DNA of 64,000 bases from Fulvimarina pelagi HTCC2506 (GTDB lineage: Bacteria; Pseudomonadota; Alphaproteobacteria; Rhizobiales; Rhizobiaceae): the NCBI RefSeq assembly GCF_000153705.1, contig NZ_DS022272.1, forward strand, positions 1,309,839 to 1,373,838, given 5' to 3'. A program made the translations under genes and the position numbers. Positions 36,383 through 45,862 of the stretch are shown here, in pieces (the first letter of the stretch is position 1; the number at the start of each line of letters is the position of its first letter). The notes under the pieces are model-generated. The model searched no databases and was not told where the DNA came from. It saw nothing but the letters and a program-made list of their open reading frames with translations.

Positions 36383-37927
36383 TTACTCGTCCAGGCAAAG
36401 AACCGGAAGAATGGAGTCCTTTACTCCAGCGACCGCATCGGGAACGCTCTGGAACGACGCATCGGCATCGGCGGTCTGGTAATCAACATCGTTCGCATCC
36501 AGGAAAGTCGAAACGGCGTTCGGCTGAATCGCGAAGTTGATCGACTGCGGAATGTCGCCGGTTGCGTCGGCCACTGCGACCGCATTGAGCTTGGCAGTGA
36601 CAACACCGACGACGCGTCCCGCCAAGTCGACGAGCGGGCCACCCGAATTACCAGGCTGAACGGGCGCGGAGATCTGCATGTAGCGCGGATCGTTCATTAG
36701 GCCGAGCAGCGAGGAGATGTTGCCCCGAGTCACGTTGAGGGAGTCCGCGAGGATCGAACGCAATGGGAAACCAAGCGCCAGAATGTCCTCGCCGAGGCGC
36801 GGCTTGTCCACTGCAATCCTCAGCGGCTCCTCGAACCGACCCTCGACCTTGACGAGCGCGAGATCGTTTTCACTGTCGACAACCCGGTCTATAACCCGGC
36901 CATGCCCGCTTACGAGAACTGCGTTACAGGCGTTGACCACATGAGCGTTGGTCAAAACCCAGCCATCCTTCGAAACGGCGAACCCGGAGCCCGCCATGTC
37001 GAACGCCACATCGTCCGCGTCTCGCTCGCTGGTGGACATATCTCCATCTGCGGGGGGCATCGCGAACATGTTCGGCTGCGATGGATCTGCATAGGCGAGA
37101 GCATAGCGACCGTCGCGCTCCTCGCTCCCGCGCCGGCGTTCCATCATCGCGCTGAACGGACGATCCTCGCGGCTTGCGAGAAGCGGCTGACGAGGCTCGA
37201 GCGCGAAGGGTTCGAAGAGTTCCGAAGCAACATACAGGAAGGGCTCGACTTCTTCCTCGATCGCGGGGTCAAACGAGACTGAGAAACCGCGAAGGTCGAA
37301 CTCGCTCCTATCTCCGACTTCGAAACGCATCAGGTAACTGCGTCCGCCATCGTTCCCCGAAACTCGGAACCAGTTCGGCGTGAATTCAGAGTCCGATACA
37401 CTGCGTGTGTCGGTTTCAGTGGTCAGAACGTCGTAAAGCCCTTTGAGCGTCTGCCCAGTGTCCGCGACACGGACGGTCTCGACTTCGAGCCGACCATCCT
37501 CTGACCGCCAGAGATTGCCGACGTCCGTCTTGCCCGAGTCGACGACCCGGTTGAATGGAATCAGCATGCGTGCGCCGGTGAGTGCGTCGTCGGCGAATGC
37601 GATGCCGAGGCTGTCTTGGATCGAGTCGGACTTTGAGACGAGTTGAGCCAGCATATCGTCGGAAATGATGCCGCTTGGCTCCATTCCATGCCGAGCCTGA
37701 AAGTCTCGAATAGCGCGGAGAGAGCGTGGCCCGATGATGCCGTCGAACTCGCCCTCATAATCGCCTGTCCATGCGAGACGGATTTGCAGGCCTTGACGAA
37801 AATCGACATCGGTTTGGGAATTGTAGGCTTCAGCCAGCCCAATCGCGTGAGCTGGGGCCGTGGACGCGAAGGCCGGCACTAGGGCCAAGCTTACCGCCGT
37901 CAACAGTGTCCGCGCCGCGCGTCGCAT
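36383..37927 (-). CDS. Secreted trypsin-like serine protease with peptidoglycan-binding domain
   Basis: A 514-residue protein with a signal peptide (1-28, ending PAHA). Residues about 32-90 look like a peptidoglycan-binding fold (FDGIIGPRSLRAIRDFQARHGM). A middle region (100-270) is unassigned. The protease domain is C-terminal (about 290-490): His in WVLTNAHVV, Asp in SENDLALVKV, Ser in VQPGNSGGPLVDLAG, so the triad is intact. An ATG at 37933 is also possible; the 37927 start has GAGGGG at better spacing. The protein is probably tied to the periplasmic wall. The bound substrate is unknown. An I78-type inhibitor gene lies two genes upstream. Confidence 0.8.
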   Translation of the reverse strand: MRRAARTLLTAVSLALVPAFASTAPAHAIGLAEAYNSQTDVDFRQGLQIRLAWTGDYEGEFDGIIGPRSLRAIRDFQARHGMEPSGIISDDMLAQLVSKSDSIQDSLGIAFADDALTGARMLIPFNRVVDSGKTDVGNLWRSEDGRLEVETVRVADTGQTLKGLYDVLTTETDTRSVSDSEFTPNWFRVSGNDGGRSYLMRFEVGDRSEFDLRGFSVSFDPAIEEEVEPFLYVASELFEPFALEPRQPLLASREDRPFSAMMERRRGSEERDGRYALAYADPSQPNMFAMPPADGDMSTSERDADDVAFDMAGSGFAVSKDGWVLTNAHVVNACNAVLVSGHGRVIDRVVDSENDLALVKVEGRFEEPLRIAVDKPRLGEDILALGFPLRSILADSLNVTRGNISSLLGLMNDPRYMQISAPVQPGNSGGPLVDLAGRVVGVVTAKLNAVAVADATGDIPQSINFAIQPNAVSTFLDANDVDYQTADADASFQSVPDAVAGVKDSILPVLCLDE

Positions 37928-38107
37928 TTTCATCCCCCTCAGGATCGAATAACTGGCTCCCAAACGACGCGACTCGCCATTTCGATCCCGGAAAAATTAA
38001 CCTCTAGGTAAGGATAAGCGGGTTTGATCCGCATTGATAGCTGGCAACACCCGCATTATCAGCCTGTTTTCGCAATTAGTTCACTAGATATCACAAAAGT
38101 GTGATTT

Positions 38108-39280
38108 CTACTCGGCCGCTGTTCGACTGCCGCTGAAGTCTTCCTGACACGGCAATTCGCCGATCCTATCGACGCGACGGACGATCTTTTCGGTCGAGAT
38201 CAGTATCTGGTCGATATCTCGGGCCGAACGTCCGAAATGATTTTTGAGCGCGCTGACCCGGTCGTTCAGTCTCGCGATCTCTTCGCCAAGATGTTGGGTT
38301 TCCCTTTGAATACGGCTGGCCTCTTCGCGCACCCGCGCATCCTTGAGAAGATTCTGAATCACCTGAATCGAAAGCATCAGCAACGTTGGGGAAACGATCA
38401 CCACCCTCGCCCGGAAAGCCTTCTGGATGATGTCCGGAAAGCTCTCGCCAAGAAGTGCAAAAATCGTCTCCGAGGGCACGAACATCAGCGCGGTGTCGAG
38501 AGTCTCGTTGGGAATCAGGTATTTTGCGGACACCGCACGAATATGCACATCCATGTCGCGCCGCATCCGGCTCATAGCGAACTGTTTGGCCTCGGGCGTT
38601 TCAGCAGCGCTCAGCGCGGCGTAGGCATCAAGCGGGAACTTGGCGTCGACGACAAGGGGCGGCGCGCCGTTGGGCATCTCGATCAGGCAGTCGGGCCTCT
38701 TGCCGTTGGAAAGCGTTGCCTGCATCCGGTAGCCGTTCGCCGGCAGCGCATCGGCGACGATCGTCTGCATGCGCAACTCGCCGAAGGCCCCGCGGCTCTG
38801 CTTGTCGCCGAGAATGTCCTGCAGCTTGGAGATACCGCTCGCGAGCTGCCCGATCCGGTTCTGGGCGTCGTCGATGATCGCCAGCCGCTCCCCGAGTGCC
38901 GAAAGCGTATCCTTGGTTTCAGACCCCGTCGCCATGATCGAGCGACCGACGGAACTGGTCAGCCCGTCGAGCCGCCCCGCGAGCGTCGACGTCAATTCGG
39001 CCTGCCGCGATCCGAGCACTTCGGTCATGGTCTGGAGCCGGCCGGCGAGTTCCGACTGGGCACGCAACACGGCGTCGAGCCCCTCCGCACCACCGGCGGA
39101 GACGTCGATCCTCGACATCAGCCACCAGATGCGGCGAAGCGCCCTCAGCCAGAGCACGGCGAAGAGCACAGCCGATCCGGCGACGATCAATGCGATCCCG
39201 CTGAAGTCGATCGGGCCGATCGCGAGATGATCCGTCGCGAGCCATTCCATGATCTGATTCGCTTCCATACCGGCGATCAT
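38108..39280 (-). CDS. rmuC: DNA recombination protein RmuC
   Basis: A 390-residue protein with an N-terminal transmembrane helix (about 27-45), a long coiled coil (60-150, SELAGRLQTMTEVLGSRQAELTSTL) and the RmuC nuclease-like fold: GDKQSRGAFGELRMQTIVADAL, PDCLIEMPNG, LVVDAKFPLDAY and SPTLLMLSIQVIQNLL. RmuC is a membrane-tied restriction-endonuclease-like protein that limits DNA inversions at short inverted repeats. A short alternative start at 39268 exists. Same strand and 30 bp after the I78-like gene. Confidence 0.92.
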   Translation of the reverse strand: MIAGMEANQIMEWLATDHLAIGPIDFSGIALIVAGSAVLFAVLWLRALRRIWWLMSRIDVSAGGAEGLDAVLRAQSELAGRLQTMTEVLGSRQAELTSTLAGRLDGLTSSVGRSIMATGSETKDTLSALGERLAIIDDAQNRIGQLASGISKLQDILGDKQSRGAFGELRMQTIVADALPANGYRMQATLSNGKRPDCLIEMPNGAPPLVVDAKFPLDAYAALSAAETPEAKQFAMSRMRRDMDVHIRAVSAKYLIPNETLDTALMFVPSETIFALLGESFPDIIQKAFRARVVIVSPTLLMLSIQVIQNLLKDARVREEASRIQRETQHLGEEIARLNDRVSALKNHFGRSARDIDQILISTEKIVRRVDRIGELPCQEDFSGSRTAAE

Positions 39281-39310
39281 AGCCGGAGCCGGTTAAGGAA
39301 AAAGATCAAA

Positions 39311-39688
39311 TCAAGAACGCTTTTGCGTCATTTTCGCCCGATGCCGGTTTATCGGAGAGCGACCGGTTTCACCGCAGTCCAGCGAAGTGATCTGGCCGGT
39401 CTCGTTGGTTCGAATGGTCAGGCGCATCGGCACGAAATCCTGTGTTAACATCGTATCCGGGCCCGCGACGCGCACGCTCTCCGCGCCGGTCAAATCTCGG
39501 GCCCTAGCCTGCGCCTCCGCGTTCATGCCGGTGCCGACGAGGCTCTGGGCGGCGGCCGCATTGCATTCGGTCCCGCCGCCCGCGGGATTGGCACCGGCGA
39601 CCGGCGGACGGGCGAAATCGGGCTTGGAGGTGCATGCGGCGCCGAGACCGAGGGCGAGCCCGGCGAAAATGGTGGGAAGACGTTTCAT
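39311..39688 (-). CDS. I78-family peptidase-inhibitor-like envelope protein
   Basis: A 125-residue secreted protein, with a signal peptide and a weak lipobox (LGLGAAC near residue 19), so either lipoprotein or soluble. The mature part has the I78 signature CNAAAAQSLVGT then VRVAGPDTMLTQDFVPMRLTI and LDCG, as in serine (elastase/subtilisin) inhibitors of this family. A basic C-terminal tail (RSPINRHRAKMTQKRS) is unusual. The AAAGGAGG Shine-Dalgarno precedes the ATG at 39688. Frame extends upstream to 40153 but that would cross the MAPEG gene. Possible guard against a secreted protease. Confidence 0.75.
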   Translation of the reverse strand: MKRLPTIFAGLALGLGAACTSKPDFARPPVAGANPAGGGTECNAAAAQSLVGTGMNAEAQARARDLTGAESVRVAGPDTMLTQDFVPMRLTIRTNETGQITSLDCGETGRSPINRHRAKMTQKRS

Positions 39689-39783
39689 CGGTTTGCCTCC
39701 TTTCGATGGCGTCCCTTCACCGCCGAACGTCTTGCGCATGACGGCCTGTTTCAACGTCCGACCCGGGAGATTCGGGCGCCATG

Positions 39784-40191
39784 TCAGAGAGCCGACAGAC
39801 CCATGAACACGGCGGTCGCCGCGGAAGCGAGCATGGATGCCATCGACAGTCCGAAACCGATCATCCGCTGCCAGAGCGGCGCTTCGGCGCGGGTGAAATG
39901 CAGGCCGTGCAGCACCCGCCCGATCGTCAGCGCCAGGCCCAGAGCGTGGATGACCGACGGCCACGCTCCGAGGAGCGCTGCAAGCGCAAGAGCAAGAAGC
40001 GTCATCGGCATGATCTCGATGGCGTTCGCATGGCCACGCATTGCCTTGGCGAGATGCGCGTTTCCACCGTCGCCCACCATGATCTGATGGCGGACGCGGA
40101 TTCGCCCAATCGCGAACGAGATCCAAAACAGGATCGCTATGTTCAGGCCGCAATAGATCGCTACTGCGCCGAGTGCCGCCGTTCCAGCCAT
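39784..40191 (-). CDS. MAPEG-family membrane protein
   Basis: A 135-residue, four-helix membrane protein of the MAPEG (membrane-associated eicosanoid and glutathione metabolism) family, PF01124. MRGHANAIEIMPMTLLALALAALLG near residue 50-74 with the Arg-Gly-His and the Glu is the signature; IGRVLHGLHF near 97 follows. Bacterial members are glutathione transferases or of unknown role. GAGAGGGA upstream of the ATG at 40191 supports this start over a longer one at 40224. It is divergent from the nnrU gene. Confidence 0.82.
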   Translation of the reverse strand: MAGTAALGAVAIYCGLNIAILFWISFAIGRIRVRHQIMVGDGGNAHLAKAMRGHANAIEIMPMTLLALALAALLGAWPSVIHALGLALTIGRVLHGLHFTRAEAPLWQRMIGFGLSMASMLASAATAVFMGLSAL

Positions 40192-40378
40192 GCAGATCCC
40201 TCTCTCAAACGACTTGTTCAACAACCAGAAATGGTGCCGTTAGCTTCAAGGGCCAATCAGGTGCCGCTTTCGGAGCGGAAACCCATACCGCGCTTGATGA
40301 AACTTGTCGCCGAGGCACCGTGACGCTTTGCGATGCATGCTATTCTGCATCTGCCACTGGTCTGAAGGGGACATTCGC

Positions 40379-40954
40379 GTGAGTTGGCTGATTGCAGGTC
40401 TAATCATCTTTATCGGCATGCATTCCATCCGCATCGTCGGAGAAGCACCGCGGGAGGCGTTGATCGGCCGCATCGGCGAAATGGCCTACAAGGGTACCTA
40501 CGGCTTGGTTTCCCTTGTCGGCCTGATCCTGATAGGCCAGGGATACCGCGAAGCGCAGGCAACGGCAGGCGCCCTCTACACGCCATCGGAAAGCCTTTCT
40601 CACCTAGCGCTCGTCCTTGTCCCGATCGCCTTCGTTCTCGCTGCTGCGGCCTATGTCCCTGCGGGCCATATCAAGCGGCTGGCCCGCCATCCGATGGTCC
40701 TGGGCGTCGCCTTTTGGGCCGGAGGTCATCTGATTGCCAACGGTATGCTCGCTGATGTCGTACTCTTCGGTTCATTGCTGGCTTGGGCAGTTCTCGACTA
40801 CCTGGCCGCGGTCCGTCGCAATGCGCATCCGGTCGCCTCGTCCGAGGTGTCGCTGAAGGGCGACGTCATCGCGGTCGTGGTCGGCTTCGTGGCGACGATC
40901 GCCTTCGTCCTCTGGCTCCACCAATGGCTGTTCGGCGTTGCGCCCATCGGCTAG
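40379..40954 (+). CDS. NnrU-family inner-membrane protein
   Basis: A 191-residue protein with five or six membrane helices. The family signature RHPMVLGVAFWAGGHLIANGMLADVVLFG near residue 105-133 is clear (NnrU domain, PF07298), with the His residues placed as for quinone/heme-site models. NnrU was named from nitric oxide/nitrite reductase gene clusters, but homologues without denitrification genes are common, and none is seen nearby. Related to isoprenylcysteine-methyltransferase-like folds. A GTG start at 40379 with AAGGGG 8 bp upstream is chosen over an earlier ATG at 40304, which adds a non-family extension. Confidence 0.85.
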   Translation: MSWLIAGLIIFIGMHSIRIVGEAPREALIGRIGEMAYKGTYGLVSLVGLILIGQGYREAQATAGALYTPSESLSHLALVLVPIAFVLAAAAYVPAGHIKRLARHPMVLGVAFWAGGHLIANGMLADVVLFGSLLAWAVLDYLAAVRRNAHPVASSEVSLKGDVIAVVVGFVATIAFVLWLHQWLFGVAPIG

Positions 40955-41062
40955 GCCGGCTTTGCCCTTCCTTGCGCCGCAAAACTTGTTAGAAGACCCC
41001 TCGAAAAGCTGAACCGCCCATTGGGGCAAAGGATTTCGGCACAACGACAAGAGCGTGAGGCG

Positions 41063-42235
41063 ATGAGCGACGAGGGTTTCTTCCGCGAGGTCAGCGAGGA
41101 GTTGCGGCAGGATCGACTGAAGTCGATCTGGACGCGGTTTGGCACGGCGATCGTATCGGTTGTCCTGATCGTTATACTGGCGACTGGTGCCTATGTCGGC
41201 TGGCAACGCTATTCGATCGCCCAAGCCAATGCGACCGGCGACCGCTATCTCGCCGCGCAGGACCTCGTCCGCGAAGGTGACATCGACGGCGCGATCGAAG
41301 CATTCCGCGCCATCGCGGAAGACGGTTCGGGCGCGTATCCGGAACTCGCCCAGATGTCGATCGCCAATGCCGAGGCCGAGGCCGGACGCAACGAAGATGC
41401 CATAGCGTCCTATGAAGCCGTTGCGAACGACAGTTCCGTGCCCGAAAGTCTGCGGGAGATGGCCGATCTACGAGCGGCCTATCTGCTTGTCGACCACGGC
41501 AGTCTTGACGATGTGCGTGCCCGCGCCGAAAGGCTGACCGGCGACGACAATCCACTGCGCTATGCCGCTCGCGATGCGATTGGGCTCGCTGCCTGGAAAG
41601 CGGGTGATACCGAGACCGCTCGCGATCTATATCAGTCGATCCTCGAGGCGGGGGACGCGCCGAACGGCATCAGTCAACGCGCCGGTCTCATCACCGGGCT
41701 TCTTGCGGCCGGCGCATCGGCCGAGGCTGCAACGGCCGGTACGAACGAGCCAGGGGAGGTTTCGGCGACGGACGCGCAGGCATCCGGCGAAGCTTCGACT
41801 GCGCCGACCGACCCGGCGTCTCAAACCGGCAACGAGGATCAAGTCGCGACAGAGCCAAGCGAGACCGAAGGCGAAGGCGCTTCCGAGACGGCCCCGGCCA
41901 GTGATGTCGCGACGACGGAGGCCGACGCAGCATCCGAGGCTGCTTCGCCAGACCCGGCCGCTGCCGAAAACAGCGCGCCGGCTTCTACTCCAGAGGCCCC
42001 GACAGGGGGCGGTGCTTCGACCGCAGAAGATGGTGGAGGCGCGGCGTCGGCACTTCCCGACACGGCCACATCGCCTGCATCGGCGGAATCGGAAGCCGAT
42101 AGCGGAGCGGCCAGCGAGAACGCCGAGCCCGACGCATCCGGCGAGACTGGCGAGCCAGCGAATGCCGAAGACGACGCGGAGACGGTGATCTTGCCCGAAC
42201 CTGCGGCCGACGAGGGCTCCGCCCCCAACGAATAG
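41063..42235 (+). CDS. TPR-like membrane-anchored protein with acidic low-complexity tail
   Basis: A 390-residue protein. After an N-terminal cytosolic stretch (FREVSEELRQDRLKS) a single transmembrane helix (about 26-45) leads into TPR-like helices (about 55-205), as in the YfgM/DUF2133 family, which links to outer-membrane assembly proteins in enterobacteria. Residues from about 215 to 390 are rich in A, S, T, E, P and D with no hydrophobic core, a tail far longer than in homologues known to me. GTGAGGCG precedes the ATG at 41063. It lies 47 bp before der; bamB is not seen between the two. Confidence 0.7.
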   Translation: MSDEGFFREVSEELRQDRLKSIWTRFGTAIVSVVLIVILATGAYVGWQRYSIAQANATGDRYLAAQDLVREGDIDGAIEAFRAIAEDGSGAYPELAQMSIANAEAEAGRNEDAIASYEAVANDSSVPESLREMADLRAAYLLVDHGSLDDVRARAERLTGDDNPLRYAARDAIGLAAWKAGDTETARDLYQSILEAGDAPNGISQRAGLITGLLAAGASAEAATAGTNEPGEVSATDAQASGEASTAPTDPASQTGNEDQVATEPSETEGEGASETAPASDVATTEADAASEAASPDPAAAENSAPASTPEAPTGGGASTAEDGGGAASALPDTATSPASAESEADSGAASENAEPDASGETGEPANAEDDAETVILPEPAADEGSAPNE

Positions 42236-42282
42236 CACGCCACTGCCCGAAGTGAGGCGCGTGGCAATCGGAGACAAATTCC

Positions 42283-43695
42283 ATGGTGTCGATCGCCATC
42301 ATCGGGCGTCCCAATGTCGGGAAGTCGACGCTCTTCAATCGTCTCGTGGGCAAACGTCTCGCGCTCGTCGACGACCAGCCCGGCGTCACCCGCGACCGGC
42401 GACCCGGCGAAGGGCGGCTGATGGATCTTTCCTTCGAGATCGTCGACACGGCCGGCCTCGAAAACGCCCATAGCGAGAGCCTCTCCGGCCGCATGCGTGA
42501 GCAGACCGAGGAAGCGATCCGCATCGCCGATCTCTCGCTCTTCATGGTCGACGTGAAGAGCGGGATCACGCCGGAGGATCAGGACTTCGCGGAGGTCGCC
42601 CGACGCGCCGGCGGCAAGATTGTGCTCGTCGCCAACAAGGCCGAAGCGCGCGACTCCGATATCGGCTATCTCGATGCCTATGCGCTTGGGCTGGGCGACC
42701 CGGTGGCGATCTCGGCGGAGCACGGCGAAGGCATGGGCGATCTACGCGACGCCCTCGTAGAGGCCCTCGGGATCGAGGTCTTCGACCGCGATGCCGTGGC
42801 GTCGGACGAGGCGATCGTCGATGTCCCGGTGCCAGAAGATGACGACACGCCCCTCCCCTACGACGAGACCAAGCCGCTGCGCATGGCGATCGTCGGGCGC
42901 CCGAACGCCGGCAAGTCGACCCTCGTCAACCGGATGCTCGGCGAGGAGCGAATGCTGACCGGGCCGGAGGCAGGGATCACGCGCGATTCGATCTCTGTCG
43001 AGTGGGAATGGCGCGGCCGGCACTTCAAAATCTTCGATACGGCGGGCCTCCGTCGCAAGGCGCGGGTGCAGGAGAAGCTGGAAAAGCTCTCCGTCGCCGA
43101 TGCGCTGAGGGCCCTCAAATTCGCCGAGGTGGTAGTGATCGTCCTCGACGTCACCATTCCCTTCGAGCGTCAGGACCTGACGATCGTCGACCTCATCGCG
43201 CGCGAAGGCCGCGCGCCGGTGATTGCCTTCAACAAGTGGGACATCGCCGAGGATCGGCAGGAACTCGCCAAGGAGTTGCGCGAGAAGACCGAACGTCTGC
43301 TGCCGCAGGTTCGCGGCATTCGCACAGTCATGATCTCCGGTGAAACCGGGGAAGGGCTCGACCGTCTGATGAAGGCCGTCGTCGACACCCACCGTACCTG
43401 GAACAGCCGCGTGACGACCGCCAAGCTCAACCAGTGGCTCGAAAGGACGATTGCGCATCATCCCCCACCGGCTGTCTCCGGGCGGCGCGTTACGATAAAA
43501 TTCATGACCCAGGTGAAGACCCGGCCACCAACCTTCATGTTGTCGACGACTCGCCCCGAAGCGATCGGCGCATCCTATTCTCGCTACATAATTAACGGGT
43601 TACGGGATTCGTTCGACCTAAAGGGCGTGCCGATCCGACTCGGATTGCGCAAGCCTCGGAATCCCTACGCGGCAAAAAAGAAGCGCTCGTCCTGA
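42283..43695 (+). CDS. der: Ribosome-assembly GTPase Der (EngA)
   Basis: A 470-residue tandem GTPase needed for 50S subunit maturation. Two G domains are visible: GRPNVGKST (about residue 8) with DTAGL and NKAE, and GRPNAGKST (about 206) with DTAGL and NKWD. A C-terminal KH-like domain follows ([43 protein letters not shown] is its core, near residue 400-443). The end has a basic [12 protein letters not shown] tail. It follows the TPR gene closely and is probably cotranscribed. Confidence 0.97.
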   Translation: MVSIAIIGRPNVGKSTLFNRLVGKRLALVDDQPGVTRDRRPGEGRLMDLSFEIVDTAGLENAHSESLSGRMREQTEEAIRIADLSLFMVDVKSGITPEDQDFAEVARRAGGKIVLVANKAEARDSDIGYLDAYALGLGDPVAISAEHGEGMGDLRDALVEALGIEVFDRDAVASDEAIVDVPVPEDDDTPLPYDETKPLRMAIVGRPNAGKSTLVNRMLGEERMLTGPEAGITRDSISVEWEWRGRHFKIFDTAGLRRKARVQEKLEKLSVADALRALKFAEVVVIVLDVTIPFERQDLTIVDLIAREGRAPVIAFNKWDIAEDRQELAKELREKTERLLPQVRGIRTVMISGETGEGLDRLMKAVVDTHRTWNSRVTTAKLNQWLERTIAHHPPPAVSGRRVTIKFMTQVKTRPPTFMLSTTRPEAIGASYSRYIINGLRDSFDLKGVPIRLGLRKPRNPYAAKKKRSS

Positions 43696-43787
43696 AAATC
43701 GCCACGTTCTGTTAACCAAAGAACAAGGTCACTGGGGGATGTTGGAAAACATCTGGTAAGGTGTAACCGGGAAGTTACGGGGGCGTA

Positions 43788-44969
43788 ATGAAATTTGGGG
43801 GCGTGGAAGGCACGCGCGGTGTTCGGGGGAACGCTTCGCTGATGTCCAAGACCGCGATTTTCGCAGTCGCTTCGGTTGCGGCTATGCTGATTGCGCCGGC
43901 GACCGCTGGTCTGCAGGATGTGACCGCGGTCAATGGCGGCACAGTTTCTGGGTCCGGCTGGCAAGCCGTCCTCAACGATATCCCGGTCGACGCAGACACG
44001 GCGCGACAGATCGCCGACATTGCATCGTCGGACATCGGATTGTCGGTCACGGACCCACTGCGCGTCGCCAAGGAGGCGATTGCTCAGGAACTTGCTTTGA
44101 TGAGCGACGCCGATCGGATCGAGTCTTCGGGCAAGACAGGGCGGGTCTTCGAAAAGACCGTTCGCGACAGCTATCTCGCCACCGTTGCCGCTTCTGGCTC
44201 CTTCGCCGACGAACCGATCATGGGTTCGCGCGTCGCAGGCGGCAACGCCCGTATCCGCACTGCATTCGCTCAGCCGTCCCAGACCTTGGACGAGGCGAGC
44301 CGTATTGCCGCGAACTACCGTCTGAGCGGTCCTCCGAGTATCGAGGCTTCCGAAAATACCAACGACAAACTTCTTCTGGCCGCGCTTCAACCGAGCCAGG
44401 GGCTCGCACTCGGATACGCTTCGTCCGGCGAAGGACGCAATTCAGGCCGCGCCGCCTCGCTTTTCGAGAAAGTGCTGAAGGATCAGCCCGAAGCCTTCGT
44501 TCCGCCGATCGGCGAGGAGGATCACGCATGGGCAGCGAAGGTGCTACCGAAATCGTCCTTTACGGATAAGGAACAGGAATGCCTCGCCCGTGGTATCTAT
44601 TTTGAGGCCCGCGGCGAAAGCGAAGAGGGTCAGGCCGCGGTCGCGCAGGTCATGCTGAATCGTGTGCGCAACCCATCCTTTCCGGACACCATTTGCGGTG
44701 TCGTCTACCAGAACCAGCATTGGCGTAATCGCTGCCAGTTCTCCTTCGCCTGCGACGGCATCAAGGATCGCATCGCCGACAAGAAGTCCTATACCCGGGC
44801 CGAGAAGGTTGCCGAAGCCGTGACCCACGGCGAGACCTGGCTGACCGAGGTTGGCTCCTCGACCCATTACCATGCGAACTATGTTCGTCCGCGCTGGGCG
44901 AGCGCGATGGAAAAGGTCGACAAAATCGGCAAGCATATCTTCTATCGCACCTATAACGGCGGCTGGTAA
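43788..44969 (+). CDS. SleB-family cell-wall hydrolase
   Basis: A 393-residue envelope protein. A signal or membrane-anchor segment (about 22-41) is followed by a long low-similarity region and then the SleB/hydrolase_2 domain (PF07486) at about 255-390: LARGIYFEARGESEEGQAAVAQVMLNR, where the Glu is catalytic, and CGVVYQNQHWRNRCQFSFACDG. The C-terminus ends HIFYRTYNGGW. These enzymes cleave peptidoglycan. In Gram-negatives they shape or turn over wall; the regulation is unknown. A G-rich ACGGGGGCG precedes the start. A strong terminator follows the gene. Confidence 0.85.
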   Translation: MKFGGVEGTRGVRGNASLMSKTAIFAVASVAAMLIAPATAGLQDVTAVNGGTVSGSGWQAVLNDIPVDADTARQIADIASSDIGLSVTDPLRVAKEAIAQELALMSDADRIESSGKTGRVFEKTVRDSYLATVAASGSFADEPIMGSRVAGGNARIRTAFAQPSQTLDEASRIAANYRLSGPPSIEASENTNDKLLLAALQPSQGLALGYASSGEGRNSGRAASLFEKVLKDQPEAFVPPIGEEDHAWAAKVLPKSSFTDKEQECLARGIYFEARGESEEGQAAVAQVMLNRVRNPSFPDTICGVVYQNQHWRNRCQFSFACDGIKDRIADKKSYTRAEKVAEAVTHGETWLTEVGSSTHYHANYVRPRWASAMEKVDKIGKHIFYRTYNGGW

Positions 44970-44999
44970 GCCACCACGCCAGATCCTAGTGACCTCATC

Positions 45000-45040
45000 T
45001 CGGGTCGGTAGCGAAGTTCGCTGCCGGCCCGATTGATTTT
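45000..45040 (+). terminator. Intrinsic terminator after the SleB-family gene
   Basis: TCGGGTCGGTAGCGAA and TTCGCTGCCGGCCCGA pair over about 15 positions with two G-T pairs, then TTGATTTT. It lies 31 bp past the stop codon and 111 bp before the KDPG aldolase gene. Confidence 0.8.
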
Positions 45041-45150
45041 CGGCTGCCCGCGCTCATGTGGGCGGAGATCCCGGTATCCGACCTTGCCACCATGCCGGCT
45101 CGGCGCGCATAAGCGCGGTGAACAGCAATCAACGCATTCGAGAGCCAAAC

Positions 45151-45789
45151 ATGCAGAAGACCGATCGCCTGCTGCAAATCCTGACCGGCCAAGCCGTCAT
45201 TCCGGTTGTCGCCGTCGACAGCATACAGGAGGGCGTAGGCCTAGCCCGCGCCTTGGCAAAGGGTGGCCTCAAAGCGATCGAGGTGACGCTCCGCACACCA
45301 GCTGCGCTTGAGGCTATCGAAGCGATCGTGGTCGATGTGCCGGAAGCTATCTGCGGCGCCGGAACGATCCTGAAGCCGGACGACTACACGAATGCGGTGA
45401 AGGCCGGCGCAAAATTCATCGTTTCGCCAGGCGCAACCGTCGAACTGCTCGACACGGCAAAGAAAAGCGCAATACCGTTCTTGCCAGGCTCGGCGACGCC
45501 CAGCGAGCTTCTCGCAATGCTGCAGGAAGGCTACGAGGTGCTCAAGTTCTTTCCCGCCGAGCAGAGTGGCGGGCTGTCCTATCTCAGATCCCTCGCGCCG
45601 GTTTTTCAGGGCGTCAAATTCTGCCCGACAGGCGGCGTTTCACCCGACAATGCGCGCGACTATCTGGCTCTACCGAACGTCGTCTGCGTGGGAGGCTCGT
45701 GGGTTGCGCCAAAGGCTCTGATCAAGGACGGGGCGTGGGACGAGATTACCAAACTGGCGGCCGAAGCGGCGGGGCTGTCAGCAGACTGA
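45151..45789 (+). CDS. eda: 2-dehydro-3-deoxy-phosphogluconate (KDPG) aldolase
   Basis: A 212-residue class I aldolase that splits KDPG into pyruvate and glyceraldehyde-3-phosphate in the Entner-Doudoroff pathway. KAIEVTLRTP near residue 44 holds the catalytic Glu, and EVLKFFPAEQSGG near 130-142 has the Schiff-base Lys. Also ICGAGTIL and KFCPTGGV match the family. The start at 45151 follows the standard N-terminus; the frame is open to 45058. edd and zwf are not in the window. Flanked by a terminator and tRNA-Gly. Confidence 0.95.
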   Translation: MQKTDRLLQILTGQAVIPVVAVDSIQEGVGLARALAKGGLKAIEVTLRTPAALEAIEAIVVDVPEAICGAGTILKPDDYTNAVKAGAKFIVSPGATVELLDTAKKSAIPFLPGSATPSELLAMLQEGYEVLKFFPAEQSGGLSYLRSLAPVFQGVKFCPTGGVSPDNARDYLALPNVVCVGGSWVAPKALIKDGAWDEITKLAAEAAGLSAD

Positions 45790-45862
45790 TCTGGCCAACG
45801 AGAAGAGTGTTGCGGCCCAACTTGACGAGCGTCAGGCAACCGATCATTGTCCGACACCGCGG

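Noticed and set aside
37995-38010. TTAACC half-site upstream of the trypsin-like protease as a CtrA box
   Set aside because: Only one half matches; the second half reads GTAA, so it does not reach the TTAA-N7-TTAA layout.
39311-40153. 280-residue extended open frame covering the I78-like gene
   Set aside because: The extra N-terminal part overlaps the MAPEG gene, has no family support, and the ATG at 39688 has a strong Shine-Dalgarno and a signal peptide.
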